Part shown: positions 11,017-19,855 of the stretch, one piece after another
How positions within the stretch are numbered: position 1 is the first letter of the stretch
Layout of the letters: each line of letters starts with the position of its first letter
Origin: Arthrinium phaeospermum
Lineage: Eukaryota; Ascomycota; Sordariomycetes; Amphisphaeriales; Apiosporaceae
Direction: 5' to 3'
Length of the DNA stretch: 64,000 nucleotides
NCBI GenBank assembly: GCA_006503535.1
Contig: QYRS01000009.1
Span: forward strand, 682,001 to 746,000
The notes under the pieces: model-generated
Database searches by the model: none
Told to the model about the DNA's origin: nothing
What the model saw: only the letters and a program-made list of their open reading frames with translations
Translations under genes and position numbers: made by a program

Positions 11017-11811
11017 CTAACGCCAACTATCCATTGCCAGAAGCGCTTGGTGTGTCACCTCTTTTGCAAGAATGCCATTGTGATCGTGCTTCCAAAGCTC
11101 CGGGTTGCGCCCTACCCATGTCCTGGAGTTTGCTAGGGATTCCGGAGGGGTCCTATCCTCTGGAGCCATCGGTCTGTACGGCAAAACAGACCAGGCAGGC
11201 GGAAGCTCGTCACCGGCTCTGTTGGGCAAGGGGTTTGCAATGTACAAGTGACCGTCGAAATTCGCATGGTGGGGCGATTTACCAAAGTAAACTGTGACAT
11301 GGGGATCGCAAGGTTCGAATTCTCCTATGTTTCGTAGCCCAGTGGACTTGTTGGTGGTACATTGGAAGTTGTGCACGCATCGCCTGCTATCTGTCAGCCT
11401 CTTGAATGCATACTTACAGGACTACTGGATGAGTGACTCCGTACCGTATCCAAATGTGTGTTATACCCAACTTGAGCTTCTGTGCTTCTTCGACCACAAA
11501 TCTCTCTGTCGCTTTGATATACTTATTAGGATCTTCGCTTCCTGTATCTTCAAGGTCCTTGATGTCATCTTCCCATTGCCAGTAGACCTGCAATAATTTT
11601 AGTTAGTGAGCGGGTTGTAAGTCTGATAGGATTTTAAATAGAATAAATGAAGCCGCTGTACCTTTGGTGATCTTGGAGTACCGTGGCCTATCTCGCGAGT
11701 AGCTTGAATCTTCCGTTTGTCCCCGTCTAGCTTGATTGGACCACCTTTGGGCAATGGATCCCCTGGCCACCAGTCTCTACTTGTGTCTTGGTCTGGGTAA
11801 TAGTCCCCCAT
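11017..11811 (-). CDS. hypothetical protein, three exons
   Basis: Exons 11811-11662, 11587-11445 and 11383-11017 join in phase to 219 residues. Donors are GTACAG and GTACGG and acceptors TTGCAG and TAGCAG; introns are 74 and 61 bases. The protein starts M-G-D-Y-Y-P-D-Q-D, has an acidic/helical middle (Q-W-E-D-D-I-K-D-L-E-D) and a Cys-containing segment R-C-V-H-N-F-Q-C-T-T followed by H-V-T-V-Y-F-G. There is no signal peptide or membrane span. An alternative donor (GTAAGT at 11417) would give a 34-base intron, too short to be likely. No family recognised. Confidence in a gene here is moderate because three exons agree in phase. Confidence 0.5.
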
Positions 11812-12475
11812 ATTCTTATATTATATAGTTCAGGTTTCGATATAGTGATTACATGGGTCGATGACTGTGTTGGATATATCGACGAAGCCTGTGAGCCTTT
11901 CCATACTGTCAGGTGCTTTTTATCCGTGATTATGTCTTTCAGGTCGTGTCCTTTATTAATGCTATAAAGGAAATCGAAGTACTTTTAGATAAACCAAGAA
12001 CTCGACATCTAACAAACAGTAGACTCGAAGACAGGCATGAAAGGTGCCAAGTTCTAAGGGCGTTACTTTCTAAAATCATGTCCAACGAAACGGGAATATT
12101 TAGATAGGCAGAAGTTCCAATTGCCCACCCCAAGTGAGGGAATACGGGGGCTCGTCGACTCCAATCTGCACCATTACCGTAGCCAGCTATACCCGAGATA
12201 AGACATGGGTCTTCTAGAGCAGAAATATGAATTTCGGTCCACCGTGACAGCCTTGACACGATTCATTTGGACCTATGGGATGTGGCGTGTCAAAGCACAG
12301 AATGGGCTAATTTCTTTGTCCTCGTAGTTTCTTTGTTGAAGACGCTTTGATAGAACACAGGCTCTTTGTTGACCATGTTAAATCGTTTTCACTCAGACTA
12401 CTTATGGGGTGCCGTTTTGGAAATCCCATTGGGGTTCTTGGGAAACAGTCAATCCCATCAGCTGCATCACTTACC
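11812..12475. other. intergenic region, divergent 5' flanks
   Basis: It lies between the minus-strand unknown gene and kinase gene 1. It holds the promoter of the first kinase, including the element at 12289-12371 that also occurs upstream of kinase 2. No other gene is supported. Confidence 0.5.
12289..12371 (+). promoter_or_regulatory. upstream element shared by kinase genes 1 and 2 (copy 1)
   Basis: TCAAAGCACAGAATGGGC followed about 50 bases later by GATAGAACACAGGCTCTTTG. A close copy lies upstream of kinase 2. The second block matches at 19 of 23 positions. It is either conserved regulatory or 5' UTR sequence or a remnant of the gene duplication. Confidence 0.5.
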
Positions 12476-14296
12476 ATGGCCGAATCACAGAGCACACCTG
12501 TTCCCGAAGATGTCCCTACCGTCAAGAATTTCTCAGATCTTCCATATCCCAGGTACTACAGAGATCACGATTATTGGGACTCATACCACTCTGAGAACGG
12601 GTTGGAAAACCCCGAGTATTACGAGCCTGGTGGATTCTGTCCAATCGACTTGTCTTTTCGGAAGAAGCCAAATTTCATCAACGAGCGATTTGAAGTCATC
12701 TACAAGCTAGGCTACGGCGGTTATGGAATGGTTTGGCTTTGCTATGAAGGGGCCGTGAAAAAGTGGAGGGCGGTGAAGGTTGAAGCAGCTTCTGAGTCGC
12801 AAGATCGCAGCGGCGAGCTTCTCGTTGCGTCGACAATGAAGGAGCGTTCAGTCGGAGCGGCCGAGGCGTTAAAGAACCACGTTGTCTTACCGTTGGAAAC
12901 GTTTTGGATCGACTCCATCAACGGAAGGCATCTTTGTACGGTACTTCCGCTGCTGGGGCCACGGCTCTCAGAGTGGATAAAATGGACTACGGAAGACGAC
13001 CCCGAGCATGTCAAGCGGATTGTTACACAGATGGTCCAAGCCATGGACTTTCTTCACCAGCACGGAATCTGCCATGGCGACTTCCGCCCGGAGAATATGC
13101 TTATGCAGCTCAAGGATGACAGTCTCGATGAAATGGGAATTGACGAGGTGGCCATGCTTTTGGGCAGACCTGAAATGGTTGATGTTCTCTTACGCAATGG
13201 CAGTCCATGTCCCCACGCTCCGAAACAGTCGTACTCCAGTGTTGGATGGGGACGGAAGAGCTTGTCCGGATTCGTCTCCGATAAGATTGCTATCGTTGAT
13301 TTTGGCGAAGCGTATCTCACAACGAACCCCAACCCACGGGACTTGGGCATCCCTGGGGCTTATGCAGCGCCAGAAATTATCTTTGGTGGGCCAAAGGGGA
13401 CAGCCACTGATATATGGGCTCTTGCCCGTTCAATCATGGAGTTTCGCCCGCGCAGATATCTTGGTTGCTATGCGGAGACGTTGAGAAAGGTTGAAGGTAT
13501 GGAAGAGGTGGCAGGCCCTTGTCCACCGCCCTTCCGAGGTGAAGCCCAGAAACTGTTGTCCGTCGAAGACAAGAACACGAAAGGCTACTACCTCTACGAT
13601 GACTCCTACAGAGTGCACCGTGGACAATTCGATCACGCGATTGACGAGTTTCTTGGCACCGAACATTGCAATTTTCTACTTCACTACGAAGAAGCCACTT
13701 CTCTTGGTGATTTGCTGCGGAACTTGTTCCGGTGGCAACCGGAAGAAAGGTGGCATATAGACAGAATATTGTCACACCGATGGTTTACGGAGCACCACCA
13801 GCCGGGGCAACTACTCAACCCGAATCGGTCCCTTAGAGATAAGCCTGAGACACAATCATTCGCGGACGAAGAGAAGATCGCAACCGATTCATCAGACACC
13901 CAGGAAGTTTACGAACATCAGAACGATGACAACATGCTCCTTGATATTGATGGAACCCATGTTGAGAGTCCATCGAAGTCCAAAGGTGTTGAAGACTCGA
14001 GTCGACATCAACTTGGCCCATATACAGAAACTCCCGTGCCGGAGGAAATTGGTACCAATGTGCAGCCGGCCAAGCCGTGCCAGAAGGCAGCATGGCTCTA
14101 CTTGGGAGTTTTCACCATGGTCATCTACTTTTCGGGTGTCATTGCTCTGATTTCATTCTTCTTGGCGCACCTATTGGCGAATCAGCCAGGATTCTACGCA
14201 AATAGACTCGGGCGCGGTAGTATTAGCAACGATGCCGCGGGCCAGTTGAGTCCAGTGGTTCAGCATGTAGTGATAACCTTCATCTTACAGGCATGA
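12476..14296 (+). CDS. SRPK-like protein kinase with C-terminal membrane anchor (kinase 1)
   Basis: Single exon, 606 residues from the ATG in ACCATGG context at 12476; the same frame stays open upstream to an ATG at 12347, but that start is less likely. Y-E-P-G-G-F-C-P-I-D-L at about 49-59 resembles the lead-in of SR-protein kinases. Then K-L-G-Y-G-G-Y-G-M-V-W (77-87), the VAIK-type lysine in W-R-A-V-K (K101), the catalytic loop H-G-D-F-R-P-E-N (D202, Arg in place of Lys) and D-F-G (D275). The key catalytic residues are present, so it may be active. A Pro/Ser-rich stretch precedes one hydrophobic span at about 540-567 and a short tail with Q-P-G-F-Y-A-N-R. It is the first of three head-to-tail paralogues. 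Predicted to be membrane-tethered with the kinase domain on the cytosolic side (inference). Confidence 0.8.
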   Translation: MAESQSTPVPEDVPTVKNFSDLPYPRYYRDHDYWDSYHSENGLENPEYYEPGGFCPIDLSFRKKPNFINERFEVIYKLGYGGYGMVWLCYEGAVKKWRAVKVEAASESQDRSGELLVASTMKERSVGAAEALKNHVVLPLETFWIDSINGRHLCTVLPLLGPRLSEWIKWTTEDDPEHVKRIVTQMVQAMDFLHQHGICHGDFRPENMLMQLKDDSLDEMGIDEVAMLLGRPEMVDVLLRNGSPCPHAPKQSYSSVGWGRKSLSGFVSDKIAIVDFGEAYLTTNPNPRDLGIPGAYAAPEIIFGGPKGTATDIWALARSIMEFRPRRYLGCYAETLRKVEGMEEVAGPCPPPFRGEAQKLLSVEDKNTKGYYLYDDSYRVHRGQFDHAIDEFLGTEHCNFLLHYEEATSLGDLLRNLFRWQPEERWHIDRILSHRWFTEHHQPGQLLNPNRSLRDKPETQSFADEEKIATDSSDTQEVYEHQNDDNMLLDIDGTHVESPSKSKGVEDSSRHQLGPYTETPVPEEIGTNVQPAKPCQKAAWLYLGVFTMVIYFSGVIALISFFLAHLLANQPGFYANRLGRGSISNDAAGQLSPVVQHVVITFILQA

Positions 14297-15230
14297 CCTG
14301 TTAAGGGCTAGGACTGGTTCTGGTGTTCCTGCTGAACTACACGGGCGAAAGGGTAGGGATAAAGGGTCGGGTAAAAGGTGTACGTGGACGATCTTGAAGC
14401 GGACCGTCTCTTGGGTTGCTCCTACTTCCTTATCATTGTTTTGAAAAAGAAAGAATCGACATTTACTATTTATATATTTACCAGGATGGCTTGAACAGCC
14501 ATGATACTTGCCCCTTGACTGTGAGAAGTGATACGTCCACTATATGTGGTATGCGTAAACCCTGATTATTTTATACCAATAGTCGTATAATACAGAGGTT
14601 ATGCCACTTTAAGCCACACTTGCCTTACGGTATGTATCCGAAAGCTTTTGATACTTCGAGCTTGCCAGCATCGACCAACATCCTGCACACCAAAAGACCT
14701 CAAGAGTACCTTTGCCGTACCTTTGCCGTACCTTTTCGGCCGGCTTTTACGCAGCATCTCTGTCAATGCTAGCGCACTATATCGGTCGGCAAGGTGAAAG
14801 TTATCAGAACAACCAACTACACATTTCCGAATGCATCCGACGTAGATAAGAGCCTCACCAGATGTTTAAAGACATGATGGGACGAAACAAGAAACAAAAA
14901 GAATCTAAGCAGTATATCGCTTGGTTTACATGTGACGGGTAGATAATTCTTACTTATCTTTTGACCAGATGTGTTTATCAAAGGTCATAGAATGGGCCCC
15001 TTTGGATCCGAAAGAAGCTTGAAAAGAAGCCTTTTTAGATGGATTGCGATATAACATAGGTTCTTTGTTGGTGAGGCACATCGCATACGAAACATCCTTA
15101 GCCCCTGGCAACTCCTTTGTATGAAACTAATGTTGGACCCCCCCAATCCCAGTATATAATGTCATTGGTCAGTCTCCAATGGTGTCCTTTAGATCTACTA
15201 CTGGAATGCAGAGTGGGTACCATTACGAAA
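14297..15230. other. intergenic region between kinases 1 and 2
   Basis: A+T-rich. It includes a small tandem repeat of TACCTTTGCCG at about 14707-14740 and, near its 3' end, the duplicated upstream element. No gene is supported. Confidence 0.5.
14977..15070 (+). promoter_or_regulatory. upstream element shared by kinase genes 1 and 2 (copy 2)
   Basis: ATCAAAGGTCATAGAATGGG, then about 59 bases later GATATAACATAGGTTCTTTG. It matches the copy upstream of kinase 1 and stands about 160 bases before the kinase 2 start. Confidence 0.5.
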
Positions 15231-16949
15231 ATGTCGCGAAAGATAGACCTTAGCTGGGGCTATTCATATAAAAACCGGGAGCCAAAGTTGACTGCCACCA
15301 ACTTCATTGATATCCCAAGAGACAGAAGGTACGAATCTAAGCCTTGGAAATATCTCGATGACGAAGAAGCTCGCTATGAGCATTTCGAAGACTACGAGCC
15401 TGGTGGCTTTTACCCCATTGATCTATCGCTGAACCGCAAAAGCTCCGTGTTCATCCACGATCGATTCGAGGTCGTGAGCAAGCTCGGCCATGGCAGGTCC
15501 AGCATGGTGTGGCTGTGTTACGAGACAGCGGCCAAGAAGTGGCGGGCCCTCAAGATATATAAAGCATCGATGACGCATGACCCGAAGACGCAAGACGAGC
15601 ACCGAGAGTTCCTGCTGCAGTCGGTCCTGGAGAAAAACGGCATCGGCGCAGTGGAGGCGCTAGAGAACCATGTCTTGCTGCCCTTGGAGACGTTCTGGAT
15701 CCATTCCGTCAACGGGCGACATCTGTGCGCAGTCCACCACGTACTTGGTCCCAGGCTCTCCGATTGGATGCAATGGTCCGAAATCAACCGGCCAGACCGA
15801 AACAAACATGTCATCACCCAGCTGGTTACCGGAATGGGGTTTCTGCACCACAATGGCGTTTGCCACGGCGACTTCCGACCGCAGAATGTGCTCATGCAGC
15901 TCCGAGACGGGGCGCTGAACCATATCGGTGTAGAAGAGATGCGTCACGACATCCTGGGGCCACCCGCGACAGATGACATCCGCTTATGGAACGGCGATCA
16001 GAGCCCGTACAGTCCGGCAAAAGCCTACGCCAGACTCGATTGGGGGACCATGGCCCGGCTGGTCTCGGACAAGATCGCCATCGTCGGCCTTGCTGGGGCG
16101 TATCTCCCTAGCAGCCCGCCGGAGCGCCTGGGAGCCCCCGTGAGATATTCAGCACCCGAGGTTCTCCTGCTCGAGGGCGGTGCCGCCACGGGGATTGAGA
16201 CCGACATCTACATGCTCGGGCGTACCCTGATGGTGTTTCGAACCCGGATGCGCGAAGAGGTCTGGCTCGACAACTTACGTCATGGCAGTGACTCGTCGCG
16301 TCGTCGAACAGTTTGGGAGATAATCCATGGCATGGAGATGTATGGGGGCCCTTGTCCCCCGCCGTTCCGGGAGCTGGCTCTCAAGGTTAAGCATGGTGAC
16401 AAACAGAGCGAGCCTCTACAGCCGTTCCGAATGCTCGCCGTGGAGAAGCTTAAGCGTGATGGGAATGGCAGCGAGCCTCCTAGCGATGGATACCTCACGT
16501 TCATGACCATCCAGAAGACAACGGACTCAGAAAAACACCCAGAGGAGTATGTTACCACCTATCGGCTCCGACGGCATCTCAGCCCAACAGAGGCTGCTTC
16601 TTTTGGGGATCTGCTGCATAACTTGTTATCGTGGCAACCACAGGACAGATGGACCACGGATAGGATCTTGGCGCACCGCTGGTTTTCGGAAGAGCTCATT
16701 GACAGAGAGGAGTCGGCAACCCAGGCCTCGGGACCTCAATCTTGGTCTTATTTGACGCTGACGACGGGAGTACTCTACATGCTTGGTGTCATTTTGATGG
16801 CGGTGTATTTTGCTGCCAACCGCCTGGCGAGCCAACCTGGAATTTATGCTTCCAGGGAGGACTCTAATGGACCTGCATCTTTGACACCGCCGAGCACAGT
16901 GGGTCCGTTCGTCACAGTGACGTTTCCTATACAGGAATTAGGTAGTTAA
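15231..16949 (+). CDS. SRPK-like kinase homologue with altered DFG, membrane anchor (kinase 2)
   Basis: Single exon, 572 residues from ATG at 15231 (M-S-R-K); the open frame extends upstream to 15117 without clear protein character. The order matches kinase 1: D-Y-E-P-G-G-F-Y-P-I-D-L, K-L-G-H-G-R-S-S-M-V-W, W-R-A-L-K (K108), H-G-D-F-R-P-Q-N (D214). The metal-binding D-F-G is G-L-A (286-288 in I-V-G-L-A-G-A-Y). Loss of that Asp normally abolishes or strongly cuts phosphotransfer, so a pseudokinase or weak kinase is likely. One membrane span lies at about 507-530, followed by A-S-Q-P-G-I-Y-A-S-R, clearly related to kinase 1. The two share long blocks such as F-W-I-(D/H)-S-(I/V)-N-G-R-H-L-C, so this is a fairly recent duplicate. 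Confidence 0.8.
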   Translation: MSRKIDLSWGYSYKNREPKLTATNFIDIPRDRRYESKPWKYLDDEEARYEHFEDYEPGGFYPIDLSLNRKSSVFIHDRFEVVSKLGHGRSSMVWLCYETAAKKWRALKIYKASMTHDPKTQDEHREFLLQSVLEKNGIGAVEALENHVLLPLETFWIHSVNGRHLCAVHHVLGPRLSDWMQWSEINRPDRNKHVITQLVTGMGFLHHNGVCHGDFRPQNVLMQLRDGALNHIGVEEMRHDILGPPATDDIRLWNGDQSPYSPAKAYARLDWGTMARLVSDKIAIVGLAGAYLPSSPPERLGAPVRYSAPEVLLLEGGAATGIETDIYMLGRTLMVFRTRMREEVWLDNLRHGSDSSRRRTVWEIIHGMEMYGGPCPPPFRELALKVKHGDKQSEPLQPFRMLAVEKLKRDGNGSEPPSDGYLTFMTIQKTTDSEKHPEEYVTTYRLRRHLSPTEAASFGDLLHNLLSWQPQDRWTTDRILAHRWFSEELIDREESATQASGPQSWSYLTLTTGVLYMLGVILMAVYFAANRLASQPGIYASREDSNGPASLTPPSTVGPFVTVTFPIQELGS

Positions 16950-17717
16950 GATATAGAGAGGTATACGTACACTTAATAAATAGCATTATATAACAATTGC
17001 GATTTTCATACAATCTAGCGTTTTAGCATTGAATTGGTAAGTTCTCATGCCCATATAAGCTGACATATCTCTTTACTCTAGACACACCCTTTGGATGCTC
17101 ACCCGGTTCATAGTTTCTTAGAGTCTCTTCATCGAGCCAGTTCAAATACGTCCAAACCATCTTCCAGTTTAACGTACAATCGATTCTTACACGTGAAGTC
17201 TTGGTCAATATCTGCAGCACACCGACAAAGCGGCTGTACAAATAAAACCTACATCCCCCACATCGACTGCTAGGATTGGTCAAATTACGTTTGACTACAA
17301 CAATGTTGAACAGTAGCATTATGTATTGCTCAACGGTAGCGTTCCTGAAAGGCCTAAATAATGAAACAACTATCAGGTAGTTCACCTGGCGAGGCACTAA
17401 GTCTGGGACCCGATAACTGCAATCAATGTCCAAAGGCCATTGGCGAGGAAGCTCTTCATTCAGGGTCTCTTTCCGTGGCCATGGAAACAAAGTACCAGCG
17501 GGCATTGTTCTCATAAGGGGTTGGATTCACTGGTCGCCCATTGCCTTTGTCGTCTTCGTCCTGCTACATATTACAAAGCTGTTACTTCAAAACCTGGTTC
17601 ATTGTTTAGATATGTATTAAATCTAGGAAGCCCGCATCGTATTCGTGGTATAGCAAAGAGCTATCCTGCGATCTTGAATATAGGATCAATCTACGTACGC
17701 AAGAAGAAGCAGTCAAC
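16950..17717 (-). other. exon-like remnants between kinases 2 and 3
   Basis: A minus-strand frame of 163 codons occupies 17514-17023, and a second minus-strand segment at 17560-17456 reads well (D-E-D-D-K-G-N-G-R-P-V-N-P, then N-A-R-W-Y-F-V-S) before a TGA, directly after a TGTAGCAG acceptor-like sequence. The two overlap in different frames, so at most one is coding. I found no start exon that joins the 34-codon segment. Possibly the remnant of a gene; no family recognised. Confidence 0.3.
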
Positions 17718-19622
17718 ATGATTCCTTTCAGGGTGCGAGGGTGCAAATTATGTCAAGAAAGAGATCTTCTTGAGGAGAAGAGACTCGATGAAGAATCGGA
17801 CGTAGTTCGCACAGTCGATGCGGCGCCGACTACGGAAGAGCGGCTGGCCCTCGAAAAGAAGGAGCGGGTGTGGGAGGAGTTTGACGAGGGACGGGAGCAT
17901 CTCTATGAGCCGGTGGAGAGGTACCGGCCCGGCGGATACTGTCCCCTCGTGACCTCCACGATGACGGCCAACGCCAGGCATAACTACCTAGACAGCCAGC
18001 GACGCTACCTTGTGATAGACAAGGTTGAATTCAGCCCCTTTTCGACAACTTGGCTTTGCTACGACCGCGAAGAGAAAACATGGCGGTGCTTGGAGATCAA
18101 CGTGGCCTCCGAGTCGTCCGGTAGCTCTCCCGAGCAGTTGATCCGGAATACTTTGCTCGAGCGTGGCGTCGACCGCGATACGGCACGCATGCACGGCGTC
18201 GTGCTCCCCTACAGGACGTTCTGGGCCCATAGCCCCAATGGCAGGCACCTCGTTTCCGTCTTGCCCCTCCTCGGCCCCACTCTCCTTCAGCTCAAGGACA
18301 TGAACCAGCTGGACGGGGACAGGAGACACGCCATCTGCCAGTCCATGACGCGTTCCCTGGCCTATCTGCACAGCCAGGGCATATGCCACGGCAACTTCCA
18401 CCCCGGGAACGTACGGGTCTGGATGAAAGAGGGCGCTTTCGACGACTACGCCCCCGACGAGATGTGGCGCGTGATCGGGTACCCGGCCAGGAAGTCCGTG
18501 CATTATCGGGCAGGACATTCTTTATCCGACCACCACAGTCCCACCCAGATGTACGAAGTGCTCAACTGGTACCGGAACAACACGCCCGCGCAAATGCAAG
18601 ACAAGCTGACCACCGACGTCGCCATTGTCGATCGCGGCGGGGCGTACCTCGCCACGGACGCCTCCCCAGCCAGCCTGAGCATCCCGGCCCACTACCAGGC
18701 TCCCGAGTGCATCATGCGTTACGCCGAAATGGGCACCAAGACCGATATCTGGGCCTTGGCCGCGTCCATACTTTACGTGGTGATGGAGGGTGACATGTTT
18801 GATGCTGCAGAAGACGATTTCGAGGTCCTCAAGAGGATAGAGGAACTGATTGGCCCGATGCCGGAGGGCTATTGGCAAGCGGCCGCCGGCGTCTTCTTGG
18901 AATACTGTATACAACGATGGCAGAAAGAGGGCCAGTTCAAGGGGTTGCCCAGGCCCGTGATCCCCAACGCGCAGAATAGACGGCTCCATACCTTGTCCCA
19001 CATGGTCAATTCGGGAGACGAGTTGGAGAAGAGATTCAAGGGGGACGGCAGCTACGAGGACACCATCGAACACAGGCTCCGAGAGCCGCAGGCACTAAGA
19101 GGTGGGAACAGATGGAACGGGCCTTTTTGCGGATCATGGTATCTGGATCCGGAGGAAGTCGCGTGCCTTGGCGACCTCCTGCGCAAGATGCTCCGATGGG
19201 ACCCGAGCGAGAGATGGGATGTCAAGACGGTCTTGAGCCACGAGTGGTTCGCCAAGCGGAATTACACGCCCCGCCTGAAGCCCAACGACAACTTCACTCC
19301 GCCCAATACAAACTCTACCTGGGCAAACAAGTATTACAAACCCCGGGCGCAAAGGAGAAGGGAGGAGAGGTCAAAAAAGGAGTCCACACCGTCTCCAGAG
19401 AGCGAGTTACCACTTTGCACGCTGGTTCTCTGCCATCTGATGGGTTTGTTTGTTTTACTGCTGTTATTCCTGGGCGTGTGGTGGTTTGGCATGCCGTATT
19501 GGCGCGCCACTCTGAATGTCGATAGCGAAGAAATGCTCGTCGAACCAACGCCGATGCAGCCGCCCGAGTTCGACATTTTGCTCCATGTCGTAGTTGAGGA
19601 GCCAGTACACATTGACCCTTAG
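17718..19622 (+). CDS. SRPK-like pseudokinase with membrane anchor (kinase 3)
   Basis: Single exon, 634 residues from ATG at 17718. It shares the kinase 1/2 plan: Y-R-P-G-G-Y-C-P-L, T-W-L-C-Y-D, F-W-A-H-S-P-N-G-R-H-L, L-L-G-P-T-L, and a C-lobe with T-D-I-W-A-L-A and L-R-W-D-P-S-E-R-W-D. Catalysis is lost at several places. The Gly-rich loop is V-E-F-S-P-F-S. The VAIK lysine is Glu (W-R-C-L-E, E126). The catalytic Asp is Asn (H-G-N-F-H-P-G-N, N226). D-F-G is D-R-G. It should be catalytically dead and act by binding. One span lies at about 565-591, with a tail of about 40 residues. It is more diverged than kinases 1 and 2 and has a longer charged N-terminus. All three are on the + strand. Confidence 0.8.
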   Translation: MIPFRVRGCKLCQERDLLEEKRLDEESDVVRTVDAAPTTEERLALEKKERVWEEFDEGREHLYEPVERYRPGGYCPLVTSTMTANARHNYLDSQRRYLVIDKVEFSPFSTTWLCYDREEKTWRCLEINVASESSGSSPEQLIRNTLLERGVDRDTARMHGVVLPYRTFWAHSPNGRHLVSVLPLLGPTLLQLKDMNQLDGDRRHAICQSMTRSLAYLHSQGICHGNFHPGNVRVWMKEGAFDDYAPDEMWRVIGYPARKSVHYRAGHSLSDHHSPTQMYEVLNWYRNNTPAQMQDKLTTDVAIVDRGGAYLATDASPASLSIPAHYQAPECIMRYAEMGTKTDIWALAASILYVVMEGDMFDAAEDDFEVLKRIEELIGPMPEGYWQAAAGVFLEYCIQRWQKEGQFKGLPRPVIPNAQNRRLHTLSHMVNSGDELEKRFKGDGSYEDTIEHRLREPQALRGGNRWNGPFCGSWYLDPEEVACLGDLLRKMLRWDPSERWDVKTVLSHEWFAKRNYTPRLKPNDNFTPPNTNSTWANKYYKPRAQRRREERSKKESTPSPESELPLCTLVLCHLMGLFVLLLLFLGVWWFGMPYWRATLNVDSEEMLVEPTPMQPPEFDILLHVVVEEPVHIDP

Positions 19623-19702
19623 TTCAGTGTTCCATTGTTGGAATGTTTACCAGAGTTTTGAAGGGATCAATCATGGTACTTTCTTTTTTAGTTTATAGTT
19701 TC

Positions 19703-19746
19703 TGAGGTACCCTACTCTTTTGATGAGGTACCTACTCTTTTGATGA
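19703..19746. repeat. short tandem repeat downstream of kinase 3
   Basis: Two near-identical copies of GAGGTACC(C)TACTCTTTTGAT lie in tandem in the 3' flank of kinase 3, between it and the convergent methyltransferase gene. The copies differ by one base. Confidence 0.6.
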
Positions 19747-19855
19747 GTGTCTTGTTTCCATCGGGGAGCTTTGGTATATATCGAAAGAAAAAAGAGAAAT
19801 AAAAGAAGATGAATTGTCTGTCGTTGTACATAAATCCTGCAACGGTGTGAACGGC

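Noticed and set aside
11384..11417. 34-base intron with a GTAAGT donor in the unknown gene
   Set aside because: Too short for fungal splicing; the GTACGG donor at 11444 gives a 61-base intron and also keeps the phase.
10386..19622. A complete HET/NLR-type incompatibility locus
   Set aside because: There is no HET domain, NACHT/NB-ARC domain or amyloid motif; only the HET tail fragment and the kinases are present, so a working locus is not supported.
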